From positions 62,001 through 126,000 of the forward strand of contig WBMW01003129.1 of the NCBI GenBank assembly GCA_013396635.1: DNA of 64,000 nucleotides. The letters are read 5' to 3'. How positions within the stretch are numbered: the stretch's first letter is position 1; every line of letters begins with the position of its first letter. The translations under genes were made by a program, and so were the position numbers. Origin of the DNA: Penelope pileata. Taxonomy: Eukaryota > Chordata > Aves > Galliformes > Cracidae. This document shows, in pieces, positions 37,301 through 51,591 of this stretch. The notes below the pieces were generated by a model. The model made no database searches, was not told where the DNA came from, and saw only the letters and a list, made by a program, of their open reading frames with translations.

Positions 37301-38405
37301 TTATGGCAGGTTTTGAGTTCAAAACACTGCAATAGTGCACAAAGCTGTAACTTCAAGGATCCAGCTGTATGGCCAACTCAGTGCTGCCACCAACTCAAAT
37401 GATCATCTTTACCCAGTCCTAGATGCTGCCACCTGAGGCGAGGTGGGGTAAAACCTGCATCACGAGCCTCAGCTGCAGCAGAGATGACTACAGTTCCCCA
37501 AATAACAGTAATGAACATTTGTGTACAGACATAGATGCTCTGTGTACCTTCAGGCAAACAACATGGAAGCAATATGTAAAGGAATGCACAACAGCAGGAT
37601 AACGTAACTCTTTCCTGGGCTCCTTCTCAAACAATCCGCAGGCATCCATGCCAGCTTCTCACAGAGATGATAAATTCCAGTAACAAAGCTCAATGCAAAG
37701 CACTCGCAAAAGTTATTAGACTGTTGATGACATCAGCAAAACCAGCATGTATCACCAGTATCTGCAGCAAAAGCCCGTCTTCACTGCAGGAGGAGCTCAT
37801 TTAAAGCCACAAAAGAACAGGGAGAGTACACAATGATTCCAAACTAGATTTTTAGAAGAATGCAGCATTCCTGTTTGAAAGTTTGCTCCTAAGGGGGCAT
37901 ACAGATGTTTTGAAAGTCAGCAATGGGTGTTGTGATAGTTTCTGAAGTTTCACCTGGGATACATCAACACCATATATTTTTTAAGTAAAAATTTTCAAAG
38001 TTTTTCACAAGGTAGCAACTATGGCCTTAATGATTAAAAATTAACACATTTCCATGGAGGGAAGAGTATGAGATACACATTATACTGTCAAGGGGTCTGC
38101 AATTCCTTATTTTAAATAGCTGGCTTTTCCTTTAACTTCCTGTTTATAATAAGAAAAGCTACTTTTCATGTATTCTACAGCATTGTAAAGCATTTCTAGT
38201 GTCAGCATTCTCATTTACCACCAGAAGCTCTTTCTGATGAACTCAGGACTTCAGCATCAAATCAAGTTACATCAAAATGAACTCAACTGAATGCTAATTA
38301 GGGTACCATACACAAACAGGTGTGACAAAACCGTGTTGTGACTAAAATGCGCAATTCTAATTTACATCAAGCCCCCACTAGTGTCTTCGTTAAAGTCCAT
38401 CCATT

Positions 38406-38436
38406 AAAAAAAAAAAACACACATACACACACAAAA
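38406..38436. repeat. A-rich / CA microsatellite
   Basis: Twelve A followed by an imperfect CA run. Confidence 0.9.
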
Positions 38437-39426
38437 ACCTGCCAAATGTATTGAAATGACAGATTCGTTCACTAAAAAAATCACGAGCTGTACAATTATC
38501 CTCTTGAAAACCGAACAACAAAACGTCAACTACCAGGTCAATTTAATTCAAATATGGAATTACACATCTGGACGCTGATGGCAAGGCTGTGGTTACATGC
38601 TGCTATTACACACGATTACATTACTGATGAATTTAACCTTTCTGAAGGCTACTCTTTTCTTTAGCCCTGCTGATTCAACTGTGCCTTGAATAAAACACAC
38701 GTGGTGCAGGGAAGGTGAGGAGGTAATCTGACAACCAACCAAATAGTAGCAAGAAACTGCTACCTACGATGCTGCAGCAAAAGTGTGATGCTGTTGACCT
38801 TTGCTTCTAACATACCACTCTCTCCAGGTACTCAGATATAGAAGCGAACATCCACTAGTGACATTATAAACAAAACAGGGCATTCGGACACAAAGACAAC
38901 AACTCAAAACACTGCTGATGCACCCCGTGACTCCAAACACAAAGGAGCATAGGCACCCCACATTATCAAGAGGAGAGTTAAATGCATTAAAATCTAAGGG
39001 TACATTTTATCTGTCAGGGCTCACAGTGAGCTTTGTTTAAAATCCCTGAAATTATTCATTGCTTACATCAGCAAACAGGAAAATTTTATTTTAAACAGCT
39101 GGGCTTTTAATCTTTGTTGTGAATTTTTATTCAACTTTCTAGGAAAAAAAAAAAAAGCTGTTCTCGCTGGCAGTGAACATATAAAACAATGTAAAAAGAA
39201 CAGTCTCTAAAATTTTTACCTAATTTTTGCTAACCAGAAAGTAGCTCTGATTGATATAATTTTAAAGTAAAAACGCACGTAAGCATACATTCATTCAAAT
39301 TATTCACATATAGATTACTATGTTAGAAAATTATTAATTCATTTCACTATATTCTTTTACTCCCTTAACAATAATTTGTGCCAAGACAAACATAAATATC
39401 GTACCAGAACACTACTTATGTATTTT

Positions 39427-39474
39427 AAGAAAGATCAGTACATTTAACGAAAGAAAGATCAGTATATTTAATGC
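39427..39474. repeat. 24-bp tandem duplication, two copies
   Basis: Unit aagaaagatcagtacattta (39427 onward, 24 bp in all) is followed at once by a second copy differing at about three positions. It is recent enough to be plain and old enough to have diverged. Confidence 0.85.
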
Positions 39475-40114
39475 GTTGTGTATCTGAGGGGTAAATGGAA
39501 GGGTGTCTAAGCATGATTTGCATTTAAAACAGACAAATTAAACAGAGAAGGGCCACCTGATAAGGCAGAATTGAACAGTTTTTAGTGAACATGTCCTTCA
39601 GTATTTTAGAATTAGTAGATCTTGTCCTTCTTCAGCTGCATTTTACTTACAGATTAAGATAGAAAACAGTTTCTCTGTTGTTTTTCAGCTCTTTATGAAG
39701 TAATTATAAAACTAAATTAAGTGAATAAGCATAAATGAGGAAATATGTTCTTTACCTGCAGAGGAGCCTACTACTATCATAATTCAATTTAACACACATG
39801 CACTAATTTCAGCAGTGCACCAAGTGATTTCCATGAGGTTGTTCATTTGAGCTTCTTTAAAACGTCAGAAACAACCTTGTATTGTTCAACATCATCTTTA
39901 TTAAAATTAGAATCATTCAAATTGAAACAGGGCACGACACTGATTTGCAATAATTTTAAGTACTTTTTTTAAAAAAAAGAAATTAAAATTAACAATATTT
40001 TTTCTTCTTTTTTAAACTACCAACTGCTAACTACTTATCATTGAATATTATACATTTACCTATTGGATGGAAATAGCTAATAAAATGCAGTAACACTGCT
40101 GGCAATATTCAGGC

Positions 40115-40228
40115 CTTTATATAATGTTTACAAGCATAATTAATCTTCACAATAACCTTGCAATGTTGGTAGGGAGTAAAGTATTCATTATTCTTTAACT
40201 TCACATATGGGAAAACTGAAACAGTCTA
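40115..40228 (+). repeat. MIR-like SINE remnant followed by poly-A
   Basis: It reads taatcttcacaataaccttg, then caatgttggtaggga, cattattctttaacttcaca and tatgggaaaactgaaaca. This is the order of the MIR core (atcctcacaacaaccctgcg, aggtaggta, cccattttacagatg, aggaaactgaggca) as I remember it. The match stops at a 37-nt poly-A tract; limits are approximate. Confidence 0.6.
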
Positions 40229-40232
40229 ATTT

Positions 40233-40269
40233 AAAAAAAAAAAAAANAAAAAAAAAAAAAAAAAAAAAA
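40233..40269. repeat. Poly-A tract, 37 nt, with one N
   Basis: A run of A with an N at 40247. Its true length is uncertain in a draft assembly. Confidence 0.95.
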
Positions 40270-41660
40270 GCAAGTGCAGATCCCCCAAATGCAAAGTCAG
40301 GTCCTAAGCAAAAAAAGACAAATTTTAAAGGCACTAAAATCAATAAAAGTAGATGGAGCTCTGTGTCTGTGAAAGCCAGTTTTCTTCGGGATTATAACAT
40401 TAGATATTTGACAGTCTGGGCTAGCATTTTAATTGTATTTTATTTTAAAAATATTGTTACATTATTTTCAACAATAAATGAAACAAGTGTCCGGTTCTGT
40501 AGCAAGATTAGCCAGTTCTCGTTTCTCAGTTTTCCTGTTGCAGCTTCTAGCACATGATCTTACCTTTTTATAATTACAACTTTCAACTGAAGAACACATG
40601 TCAGTGCTTTGGATATAAAAATACTCCGAGGCCTTTATTTAATATTGTACAGAATGAAGAATGATAGGCCTAGTCAATGCCACTTTCTCCAGCATTAGGG
40701 CAAGCAGGTGCTAACCCAGGCACACTTCTGCTTCAATTGCAACCTGAAGCAGGACAAAGGTGGCTCCAAACATGCGTAGAGTGACCACCTTCACGCATGC
40801 TTCATGTCGTACAGAAGAGGAAAGACCGCTGTTGTTTCCTTTGCCTATTCCGGTGATTCACAGCAGGAAAGAGGACTACATATACTATGCCATATCTCCT
40901 CAAGTTAATCAACCTCTTACCAGTACATTGTTTCTTTAACTTCGGCTTCGGTTCCACTGAGAGCATGGCATTATTTTTCAATATAATTCTTAACCCGTGA
41001 ACAGAATTTCTCTCACCTGACATCTGATACATTTGGATCTTTTGGAACAAAACTTCATAGTATTGCTCTGGGTCAGCACTTTCGCTGGGGCAAACCACTT
41101 ATTTCCCCTCCTATAAACAAAATGTGAAAACACTGACAAAAGGAACACCCATCTGTGTGTGCTAACTGCAGAGTGGCGAGAGGAAATATATTTCAACATG
41201 CCTTTGACATGCATGAGCACACGCAAAGGAAAAATACTTGTACACATCCAGAGCTGGTCTGGCCTTTGTTCCTAGGCTGGAAGAGATTCATTCCAGCGTC
41301 ACAAAACCCAACCAGAAAAGATCATGCAGTAGCAGAAAGAGGACACAGGGTGGTGATCACTGAAGCATGAAGGAAGAGGAAGCACGCAGGAAGCCTGACT
41401 GGAGGAGGCCGCGAAATGGGGGTGCTGGCTCTCACAGCGGTGTCTCGCTGCCATGCCGGGGATACTCTAATGGAAAGCACTCCCCTTGAATCTAAGCCAA
41501 ACACGTGAAAGCATTACCACAGCTGCCTGCACTGTACTACTATGGGTTTCAAAAGGGGAGGAAAAAAATCCAGAACTACCTCTGGCTCATTTCACAGGCT
41601 CCGCCAGTTCCTCCCACCGAGGCCTGGAAGCTCCTGCGAACAGCCAGCATATCCCACCAG

Positions 41661-41676
41661 ACACACACACACACAC
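41661..41676. repeat. (AC)8 microsatellite
   Basis: Eight uninterrupted AC units. Confidence 0.95.
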
Positions 41677-44600
41677 GCAGATGTGTGTAAACACAACCCA
41701 CAGAGCTGTGCAGGAACAGGAACAAAGCAGGAAAACATTTGGAAAAGGGCAGGTGTGGCTACATCTGAAATCCTGAATACTAACTGCTAATGTAATACGT
41801 TAGAGAAATGACATCGGCTGGAAGGCTTTTTAAACAAAGCAGGGAAACTAAAACCCCTGTACTTACCAAAAAGCCTCTTATCAAATGGAAGAGACACACA
41901 GAAAGCATAAAACAACCAGAGAAAAAGCATACAGCACAGGAAGAAAAAAAAAAGTGAGAAATAACCCAATGTCATTAGCGACGTGATTTAAGAGGTTATT
42001 AGAGGCAAACACGTATCCTTCAAAAGATGGAAATTCACCCCCTAGTAAACTGCTAGCAGGAAGTATCAATTATGACAGGTGAAATGAAAGATGGAAATAA
42101 GGAGACATGAGAGGAAATCTGAACAGCAAACAACAGAGCTTTAGCAGTACCACTGAGGCGTTCCTGAAACGCAGCAAAGCAGGAAGCCACCAGTCTGCTG
42201 GAGGACAAATGGACAAGGAAGGTCACAAATGTGCACAGGAAACAAAACGACTTCTTTCTACCTGGTCTTGACCACAGGAGATGAACATCTACCCACAACT
42301 TTATGTTTCATTTGAAATGATATGATAACTGAGATGCCAAAGAGATGATGTTGGAATCAGATGACAAAATCACAGGATAATCAGTCACTGGGAAAATATA
42401 TAGAATATCTAGTAAGTATGAAGGAATTTTAAACTGAAGGATTTCAGCAACCGACAGAATCAGGTGTTTTATATTCATCAGCATATTAGGCTGTAAACAT
42501 TGTAACTACCTTAAACACACAAAAAGAAATCCTGGAAATTACAGCTGAACCAGCTTTACCTCAATATCAAGCACTTTGAATGCTTACCACAGACAATCCA
42601 ATCAGCAATGACATCGCAAAACCAATCAATAAATGTATCTGAAAATAAAAATCCTGAACGTTTCCTTCAAATGTTCAGTTTTACACAATGTGAAAAAATA
42701 ATTTTAAAAAAAGGTAGATCAGAGAAGATGTAATACACAAATTATATGGCGTTATATAAATTAACAGCGGTCTCAGGAGCCTGAATATGCATTTTCTCTA
42801 AATCTACCCTCAGAAACAACCAAAATATTATTAATTCAGTAATAGACAACGCAAATAAATCAAAGGCTTAGAAAAATTTTCATGTGAGAAAAAAAGGATT
42901 ATATAATTGTTTCAGATGAAGTGAATAAATGCTACAGAGAAAACAAAGTCCTTACTCTTTTTAAAAATGTAAGAAAAAAGGAATATTACAAAAATTAAAA
43001 GTTAAAAAATACCAAATGGACACAAATGAATTCTGTTTAATAAATAACTTTTAGAATTCAAAACCACAAGACACCAAGGTGAAGAACTTACATTCACATT
43101 TATTTAGGTAAGGACATAATTACATAAAGAAAATACTCCTCCTACCAATTTATTTACCTTCTTCTTCCCTAAAATACAGAAAATCTGATTTTTCTCAAGG
43201 CTTAAGGTACCAGTTCACTTCCAGTCTCACAGCACTTTTTGAAAAAGAAGAAAAGCCAACCACATTACCCTAATACGTAAGGAATGTTTTACCCATCTCC
43301 TCACCAGGAGTTTGCCAAGTAGCAGATCAGGCCAAGACGCAGTTGTGCACCAGCCCACTTAGAACAACCTTACCATAAAACAATTGCTAATGCTAAGATT
43401 TAAGATTTCTGAAGTTTGCCAGAGTTACAGAGCAAACGAGCAGTGGGTGCTGGGAAGGGTGAGAGGTTTCAGGGAGCTGATCCTTACCTGGAATCAAACC
43501 AACTGCTAAAAGTCCTGCAGCAGAGTCTGAGCAGTGACCGCAGGCACCTGGGCCCCACACCCTTCTGTGTAACTTGGGCTTTTAGCCACAAATGTCCCCA
43601 GGTGGAATGAATGCCTGCTCTTACACTTCCACATGTGACTTATGAATGGAACTGCCCTAATAGTTAAGAAGTTGAATTCAAGATTAAGGTAATACCATAG
43701 CAAGAGTTTAAGTGTCCATTAAAAAAGAAAACAAAATAAAACACAAAAAGAAACAGGCCACTAATGGTTACAGATTTACCTACACAGATAAAATTTGTGT
43801 GACGCATCATCTCACGTGATATCATCATTGCAGATGGCACTCTGCATGCAAACAAGCCCTACTACCTTACCATGCTTGATTTGTGCAAAAATTCTGTAAT
43901 AAACTGCTAAGTATAGTTTCCTGATACTTGAAGTACTTCCCCATTCAAAACTACTTAAAAAATTGAAGAATTGGTTTGGTCCGTTTATTTAATTTCTTTT
44001 GTATGTGGAAAAACCCGCATTGCTTTAAAATCTAAACTGTTCAGCGTACGTACACAAAGCATCACCACTGGTATCTGATGTGTCACAGCCCCGCGCAGTA
44101 ATCCAGCTCCCAGCCTGCCCGATTATAAATAGGCTGCCAATCCGGGCAGCGGCGGTGGCAGCAGCTGCCTCTCATCACTCTGCTTTCCCCCTCCCTTTCT
44201 ATTAGATTTCTAACATGATACAGTGATTTCTGCATGTCTGCTCCACACTCTGTAATAGGTGTGACAGGCACAAGTACAAATAGGTTTGTTTTTAAGATTA
44301 GTCACAATTAACACAATTCTGTATTAGCCTGTTATGTTTACCTGATTTATATGCATGTACAGGCTAACTGGCCTGCACACTTGCATCCCCTGTTATAAAT
44401 TAAACATCTAAAAAAGAAAAGCAGCTCAGCTGCCTGTCCTACAAGACTCTGGGAGATCACACGTGCACCTGAGCACCGGAGCCTGCAGCACCAACAACCA
44501 GGACACAGCCCAGGCCATGCCTCTTCACCAGGCAGGCAGCACAGCCCATCCAGCTCACTGAGGTGCTTACTCGTACCAACGTAATGAAAAGCTTGCCCAG

Positions 44601-45621
44601 AAATCTGCCAGCTCATTTTTACACTACATGCAAACCAAAACTCAAAATTACAATCAAAGCCAACTTACTTCTGATGTTATCCACAGAAACGCCATAAAAA
44701 TACTTTATCATCATTAATATTCTGGAATGATTATTATAAAGGATGACTTCCAGAGTATAATTCTTATGACTAAAATTATAGTAAGTGATCTCTGCTTTTG
44801 TATTTACTACACATTAAGTCTTGATGCTGGTCCTGCTTGAATGCTTTTACTTTCCATCCTTTAGGTATCTTTTCTTGGAATGGAAAAATCACTGGGTCAG
44901 ATGAGTATTAGTTTTATCTCATCCTGACAGCAAAACTGTGTGTTGAGATACCACTACACCAGACAAGATCATTACAAGTTGTAGTGGTGTTTTTAAGACA
45001 AAGTACGCATGTCAAAGTGTTCTCCAAGGGCTGTTAATGGATGCAACACTCCAAGAAATTAGGAATGCATTCACAGTTCTTCCACACGCTTGTTGGCCAT
45101 AAAGTTCCAAGTCCACTTGGTTTAGTGGCTATTTCCAGCAAAAGCACATAATTTCATTTCAATACACACATATTTTATTACACAGCCCGTATTTGAGAAC
45201 TTTCAGAGGGATCAATTAAAGATGACCTTTCCTACTGCATGCTTCCTCTAAAATATTGAAATTCACAAGTACAATGCACATAGTGGTGCCCAATGTCAAG
45301 TTTAAGAAAGCTGAAGCAGATGCTCTCAGCAAAACACATCAAGTTACAGAACACTGTCATTGATCAGGGTTAATCTTACACCTTCCTTCTTTTAGAAGCA
45401 ACACAAGTGTGATCTGTTTGCTTCAGATTCTTCCAGACAGGATACTACATTTACAGCCAAAATAGTGCTGTACAGGTGGAAAAAAATATTAAGAAGCTAA
45501 GATCTGACCATCTGACCATGCACTTAACACAGTGCTAGTAAGATCATGCTGAGCTAAAATTTTCAGGAGAGATGCCTAAATTTTACTGACTGCATTATCA
45601 ATACAAACGCCACACACATTA

Positions 45622-45648
45622 AAAAAAGAGAAGAGAAGAGAAGAGANG
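45622..45648. repeat. (AAGAG)n microsatellite with one N
   Basis: About four AAGAG units; base 45647 is N, probably an unresolved repeat length. Confidence 0.9.
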
Positions 45649-48600
45649 AACAACGCATACACAGCCTTTCACTTTCCTTCTAGTTTTGCCAATACTGGCC
45701 TGTAAGGATTCCTACTGCTGCCCAGGCATTTACTAACACTATTATACAGAAACTGGTTAGTAACCTTTGCAAGAGCAGTGTAAGTCCTGAAGTTATCCCT
45801 GCTTAAACCCACTGGACAGCACTGACACACAAACATAACAGCTGCTTTCCACACAGCTTGGGCTCTGGCAGATATCATCTTGTAAGTCTGCCTAAAACCA
45901 TTTTAGAAGTCATTGTTCTCCACTCTTAGTTTTATGTTCTCCTCTGCAGAGGAAAACTTGAGGCCACTTTGCTCCAAGTTTTGTCACTATCAGCCTGTAA
46001 AACATCTGAAGCATTTGATTAGCTGAGGTGCAGAACACATAACTGCAGCTGGCAGCATCTTAAATTATTCTAGACATTTTTGCAAAAGAGTATCTGCCGA
46101 GGCACTTAAAGGGAGTTGGTAATATGAGCAGCGTACAGTTTATAGATACAGCAACAGAAGTTACAGAAAGAGGAATAATAAACAGGAAAGATTATGTTTT
46201 AAAAATACGGTCCGTTTCAGCACCATAAAAGCATTGAAGTGTGCTTTTAAATGGGGCTTAAATATGGACAAGCTAGGCACCTCCACAGATGAGTCCTGGG
46301 AGGTCAGACGCTGTGAAGATGGTAACATGGAAGATGACATGGAAGCAACTGCTGAAGAAGTGACAGATGGATGTGTGGGAACATTAAAGAAGTGGAGCGG
46401 GTGGGGGAGAGACAGGAAACTCAGAGAGGGAACATAAGTAAGGAAGGGCAGACTTATGTGGAACTCCGACAGTACTGAAAGGAGCTCAGATCTGATGCAA
46501 ATATGGATGGTGAACAGTAGGGGGAATACAAAAATAAGAGTGACAAATCAGCAAGCAGGAAGGATTATTTTAACAGCTACATGTTAGGAAGTGAAAGAAG
46601 CCTCTATTCCTTCTGTCATAATAGACATGTCTAGAGCAGAGCTAAAGATCCCACAGTGGTTAAGACATGGTATGGAATGAGGTTTGCCCATAGGGATACC
46701 AAAATAGCGTGTCTTGAGATGCTAAGAAAGCAAGCACCAGATTTGTAACTGACCTAGATGACTACAACCAATGGAATGAACATACTAAAAAAAAATCTAA
46801 AAATTGCACACCTGAATAATGAAGACTGTATCGTTGGTAGGAAAAAAGACAGAAAACTAAGAATCTGGGACAGAAAGAGGGCAAGAGACAAAACTTTGGC
46901 CCCACTGAAATAAATAGCAAAGTGTACACCAGCTTCAATGGCATCAGCATTTTACAAAAGGGTCAATTTTTCACCATTTTTAAACTGATGACATGGTATC
47001 TGACAAACATTCTATGAATGACTGCCTAATGGTGGAAAATGGATCTGGAGATAACATGGAAAAGCGGAATAAAGTGAAGCTTCTGAAGGGGGAGATTTGA
47101 GAGGTTATGAAAGGAGCTAAAAAAATCTTCCGCTTTCCATTAGCTGAGTATCAAACCTTCACTATTCACATCCTCATTTATAGCACAGTTCTTAAGTTTT
47201 AATGAAACAGTTTTACCAATGTTTAGGAACAAACAGAACTGCATTTATGTCAGTCTGATAGAAGACCAGAATGTGAATACTGAGAAATTTTGCAAAAGGT
47301 CTGCACTATATTTTGCTCCAAAAAAAATCTAGAGATTGGCTATAATTTCACATATCACACCGTTACAGCTGCTGCAATCTTTAAAATTAATTTAGAAGTT
47401 AAACAAGACAAATTTTCCACAATGGTCCAAGTGACTACAAAGTCTGTTCTGTTTGCAGAAGGTGAGTAGGCACTTAAAAATCTGTACCTTCACCAAAGTC
47501 AGCCAGTCCTAATTTTGGATGTTTATTCCATGGCTCCTCTTAAATATTAAATGGACAAAACCAAGCTGACTACAAATAAAACGTATTTTAGAGAGAACTA
47601 AGACCCACAAAAAGCAAGATTAATAACTCTTTTCACAACTGAAAAAAAATACTGTTACAAGTAGTTTTGTTTGGAGAACAATTCCTGTGTTTGCAACATG
47701 TCGTATATTAGAATCAATAAAGCTGATCGGAAGTATAAATTGTCTTCACACAACTAGGATGTTACAGAAGTTGGCAAAAAAAATACAGCAAATTATATTA
47801 TTTTATAAATTATCTGGTTTAACTGCTCCTAGAGCTTTTGTTAATGGTGCGTTCCAAGGATTTTTCTGTCTCTTTTTTTCTTTGGACTAAATCCTTGAGC
47901 TACCCTCTTCTTTTCAATTCTTGGTATTCTAAGACAGTTTCTCACCAGCTTCAGCAGGTATTCTGCCCAAAGAGCACTTCAAGAACTTTCTGTATTTCCT
48001 GACATCTTCCAAAACACGGTTGAGACTATCACTTTTGAATAGATGAAAACTGAGAGCAGGACCAATAAAACATCTTAAGATCATTCCCGCTTCCACTAAG
48101 AGCCTGCATGTTTACTTTAACAAAAGAACTACACAGCGCAGTTATTCATGCCTTACATATGAATCTTAGTTTAAAACTATTCTTTGTTCTTTTGTTATTC
48201 TTTTATGTTCCTTGGTTGGTGCAGTGATAGAAGAGTTGTGAGCCCTGCCACCATCCTGCTACTCAGTGTCTTGGCGAGCCAGCTATCCACACTGCTCGCC
48301 ATGCCCAGCCTGTGCAGTGCTGCAGCATCTCCCTGGGTTCTCCTCTGCATAGCTTCCATTTCAAGGGCTACTGCTTCATTTTCCCTGACAAGAGAGGTAA
48401 ACTTGCTATTTAAAATGTGAAGGGAGACTTGGGGTCCAATTATTCTTTTTCTTAGTGATAGTATATATTGATATTCAGAAAATACAAGAATTTTCCTTGG
48501 GAGGCTTGATTCTATATCAACTCAAGTGAACAGAAGAAACATTCATTTTAACTGATGAGAATGGAGCCTAAGGAGGGGCATGAGTATGCTACACATTGTA

Positions 48601-48839
48601 CTGAATAATTAGCAATACCCACACATACACTCTTCCTAAGATTGATAGATACATTAGCTAGAAATGACTACAACATGTAATATTCTGGTAACATTCTAGT
48701 GAATGTGACTTTCACTGCAAGTTTTGTAAGCTCTTATAATTAAATACTACTGAATGTATCCATGCAGAAAGCTATCTGATCAAAATAATGTATTTTGGCT
48801 TCATAAACAAACATTGGAATACATTGTTCAATAATTTTG

Positions 48840-48872
48840 ATCAAATTTTTTTTTATCAAATTTTTTTTTTTT
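48840..48872. repeat. Duplicated atcaaa-T(n) tract
   Basis: Two consecutive units of atcaaa followed by nine to twelve T. Confidence 0.85.
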
Positions 48873-51577
48873 AATCTTCTGTCATTTGACACATCCTGCT
48901 TTAAAATGCAGGATAACATTTATTCCTTTTTGGTCTTGCATTTCTCCTTCTACATTGAAATCAACACAACTGTTTCTAACCAAAAAAAAAAAGAGTACCT
49001 GTCCTTTTGTAAAATGAGCTCCTCGCAGTTTCTGCAGTGGCTGTACAGAAAGCTACCCTCGCAGCTGATCAGAAGCCAATCTTCAATAGCTACCAATGTC
49101 ACAAGGCCAGTAGATGGAGCGTAGCACAATGGTGCTTGTGGCAACTAGCCTTTTTTTCCCCCTATACATTGTGACACATGTATAGTATACTTAGCTCGCC
49201 TGTCAGATACACCACCATGTAAACAGGTCAGAATTTTAAACAAAGAAATCTGAATATAATGTTCCGAGGCATTTTTATTCTGATGTTCACTAGTAGTCTG
49301 TAATGTGCTGAAATTTCCTGAATGAAAAGTGTAAATTGATGTGCAAGTTAGCCATTCTACAGACAGCAATTACATACCTATTATTTGTCCTAATTTCATG
49401 TCATTCTTCTTTCTGTTTCTGTCCTTCCAGCACACAAAATGGCGAGAACACCCTCTCAATTATCAAATAATTAAAATCTATTACTAAATTTTCATCGTCT
49501 TCTAATAGTTTTTGCTAAAAGCAAAGGAAAACCATCACTAAAAAGTAATGGACAAATAAACAACAAAGAACCACTGGAGGACATCATAATCAGTAGTTTC
49601 CTAGATTGTTGAAGACCCTCCTAAAGAAGCTCAAAACTTCTTTTAAAGAAGCTCAAAAGAAAAAAATAAGATTAAGAAAATGTCAGTGTGAAGATTACCT
49701 TGAGCAGATCTGACTCTGTTTTCTTCCCTTCTGCACTTCATTTCATAGCATGGAAGTTTGTTCCAGACTCACGTATGAAATACTAAACAGAGACCTTGTC
49801 CAAAATAGGCATTTATATTTGTAGGCTCCTCTGCACAGCCAGTTCTCCCACCTACACACATCTAGGTGGTGTCCAGATACTGAGCAGTCACTCTGGCATT
49901 ATACTAAACCAACCATATTAAAGCAGAACTTGCCCTTGCTCACGTATGACAACCGAAGTAGGTTATAACACTATCTTATCCCCACTGCTTACGAGGCAAT
50001 TTAACACTTCAAAGCACCACACAAACATTAACAAATTAATCTGGATGGTCTTTTATAAGGTATTCTACAGAAGTAAATTCTACAAAGTAGAAATTCTACA
50101 TTCTGCAACTCTACACGTAGGAACAATTTTTGTGCTTTCATTTCATGCACTGGGGAATAGAATCTTCATTTACGTGACTTCCAGCATAATTACTTTTGAA
50201 TTAATTAGTTAAAGTGAATAGCAAAACAGCAGAACAAGGCGAATGATGTCCGTATCACAATACTTCACTTTTTTCCCATTTGCAGTCTTCCTCACATGGG
50301 TTTTTACAGAAACCCAGCTCTTCAATGCTGAAAAGATTTTAGTATTTTCTAAGAGTCATAATAATCTCTGCAGTTACACGTTCTAACTCCTGGATACATA
50401 TCTCATCCCACTTTATTACCACTGGGAAATACAATGAGAACTAAAACTTTTTAATACTTCAGAGAGGATGAGCTCTAATGTAGACGGCCTTTCTTGGTGA
50501 AAATACTGCTAGTCCTTTACCTCCTGCCCTCTTCTTGAATACTGGGTAAGTCCTGTTACAGCCACTGATTTGTATGACACTGCAAAAGATGTGTCAGTCC
50601 CAAAAAACCCAAATCAGTCCCAAAGCCCCTAGAACTTTACGTGGTAACACTAAAATATGGAATCCCACATCCAGTCTCTTCCCAAATGTTCACTGACAGA
50701 TGAGAACAAGGCCAGACCCATGGCAGGTCTCCACCTGAGTGTAAAAGAGAGTGGAGCATAAAGCAGAAGGTTCTGTGTGCTCCTGTTCCAGATCAGCATC
50801 TCTACTTGGTTAAAAAGGAGCCAGCCCAGTTCCCAGACTACGCTGTATTTTAAAACTTTTTACAAACAGCTGTTACACTGCTGAAATTCTGAAAACAAGT
50901 TATCTGCTGTCTGTATGGGGACTGTCAAGGTATCCAACACTCAGCTGAATACATCAACAGACAAACACTGCCATATAACTCCCCAGTTTTGATGTAGCAT
51001 TACATGCAGACAATGAAAACTGCCAAAAGATTCATATTTAAAGAAAATGACCCACTTTCAAAAACCAGCAGTTTTTGTTCCAGGTGAAATATGAATATTT
51101 ATATCTAAAAATGATGATGCCAGAAGCAAGCATTCCAGGCAAGAGTACTGATGTGGACAATTCACTTAGGCACCCTGAAGAACAATCCTCTATTAATTTT
51201 ACCAGCCTTTAAACTTGTAGATGGAGTGGCTATGTGTGAGGAAAACAATGAAAAATTAATCTCTTCTAGAACCTTAAAATGTACATTTAATGATTTATAT
51301 CAGTCCATTTAATAATTTAATTTACAGCAAAGTAAGGGAACTGGGGAAGTTTGGGTTTCTGGTTAATAGCTTTAAACCTGTGCCCATCTTTGCCTTACAA
51401 AGCTATCCTGTTGGGCACTACGGCTCAGGCCAGCACAGACTTATTGCAATGACACTGAAATCCAGTTCCATCCTGAGATCAGAGACGTAAAGACAGATCG
51501 AGTATGACCAATCTTAACACAGCTGTATTTACAAAAAATAAGCTGAGAAACATCACTTCCTATCCTATCCAAATTTG

Positions 51578-51591
51578 CACACACACACACA
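51578..51591. repeat. (CA)7 microsatellite
   Basis: Seven uninterrupted CA units. Confidence 0.95.

Noticed and set aside
38190..38250. gtcagcatt on the plus strand, as expected for the N-A-D codons of the missing exon
   Set aside because: Flanking bases do not encode the surrounding PHF21A residues in any frame.
43484..43510. 27-nt segment flanked by ctgctgcag and gtaagg on the minus strand
   Set aside because: It contains an in-frame stop in one phase and has no PHF21A match; the splice signals alone are too common to support an exon.
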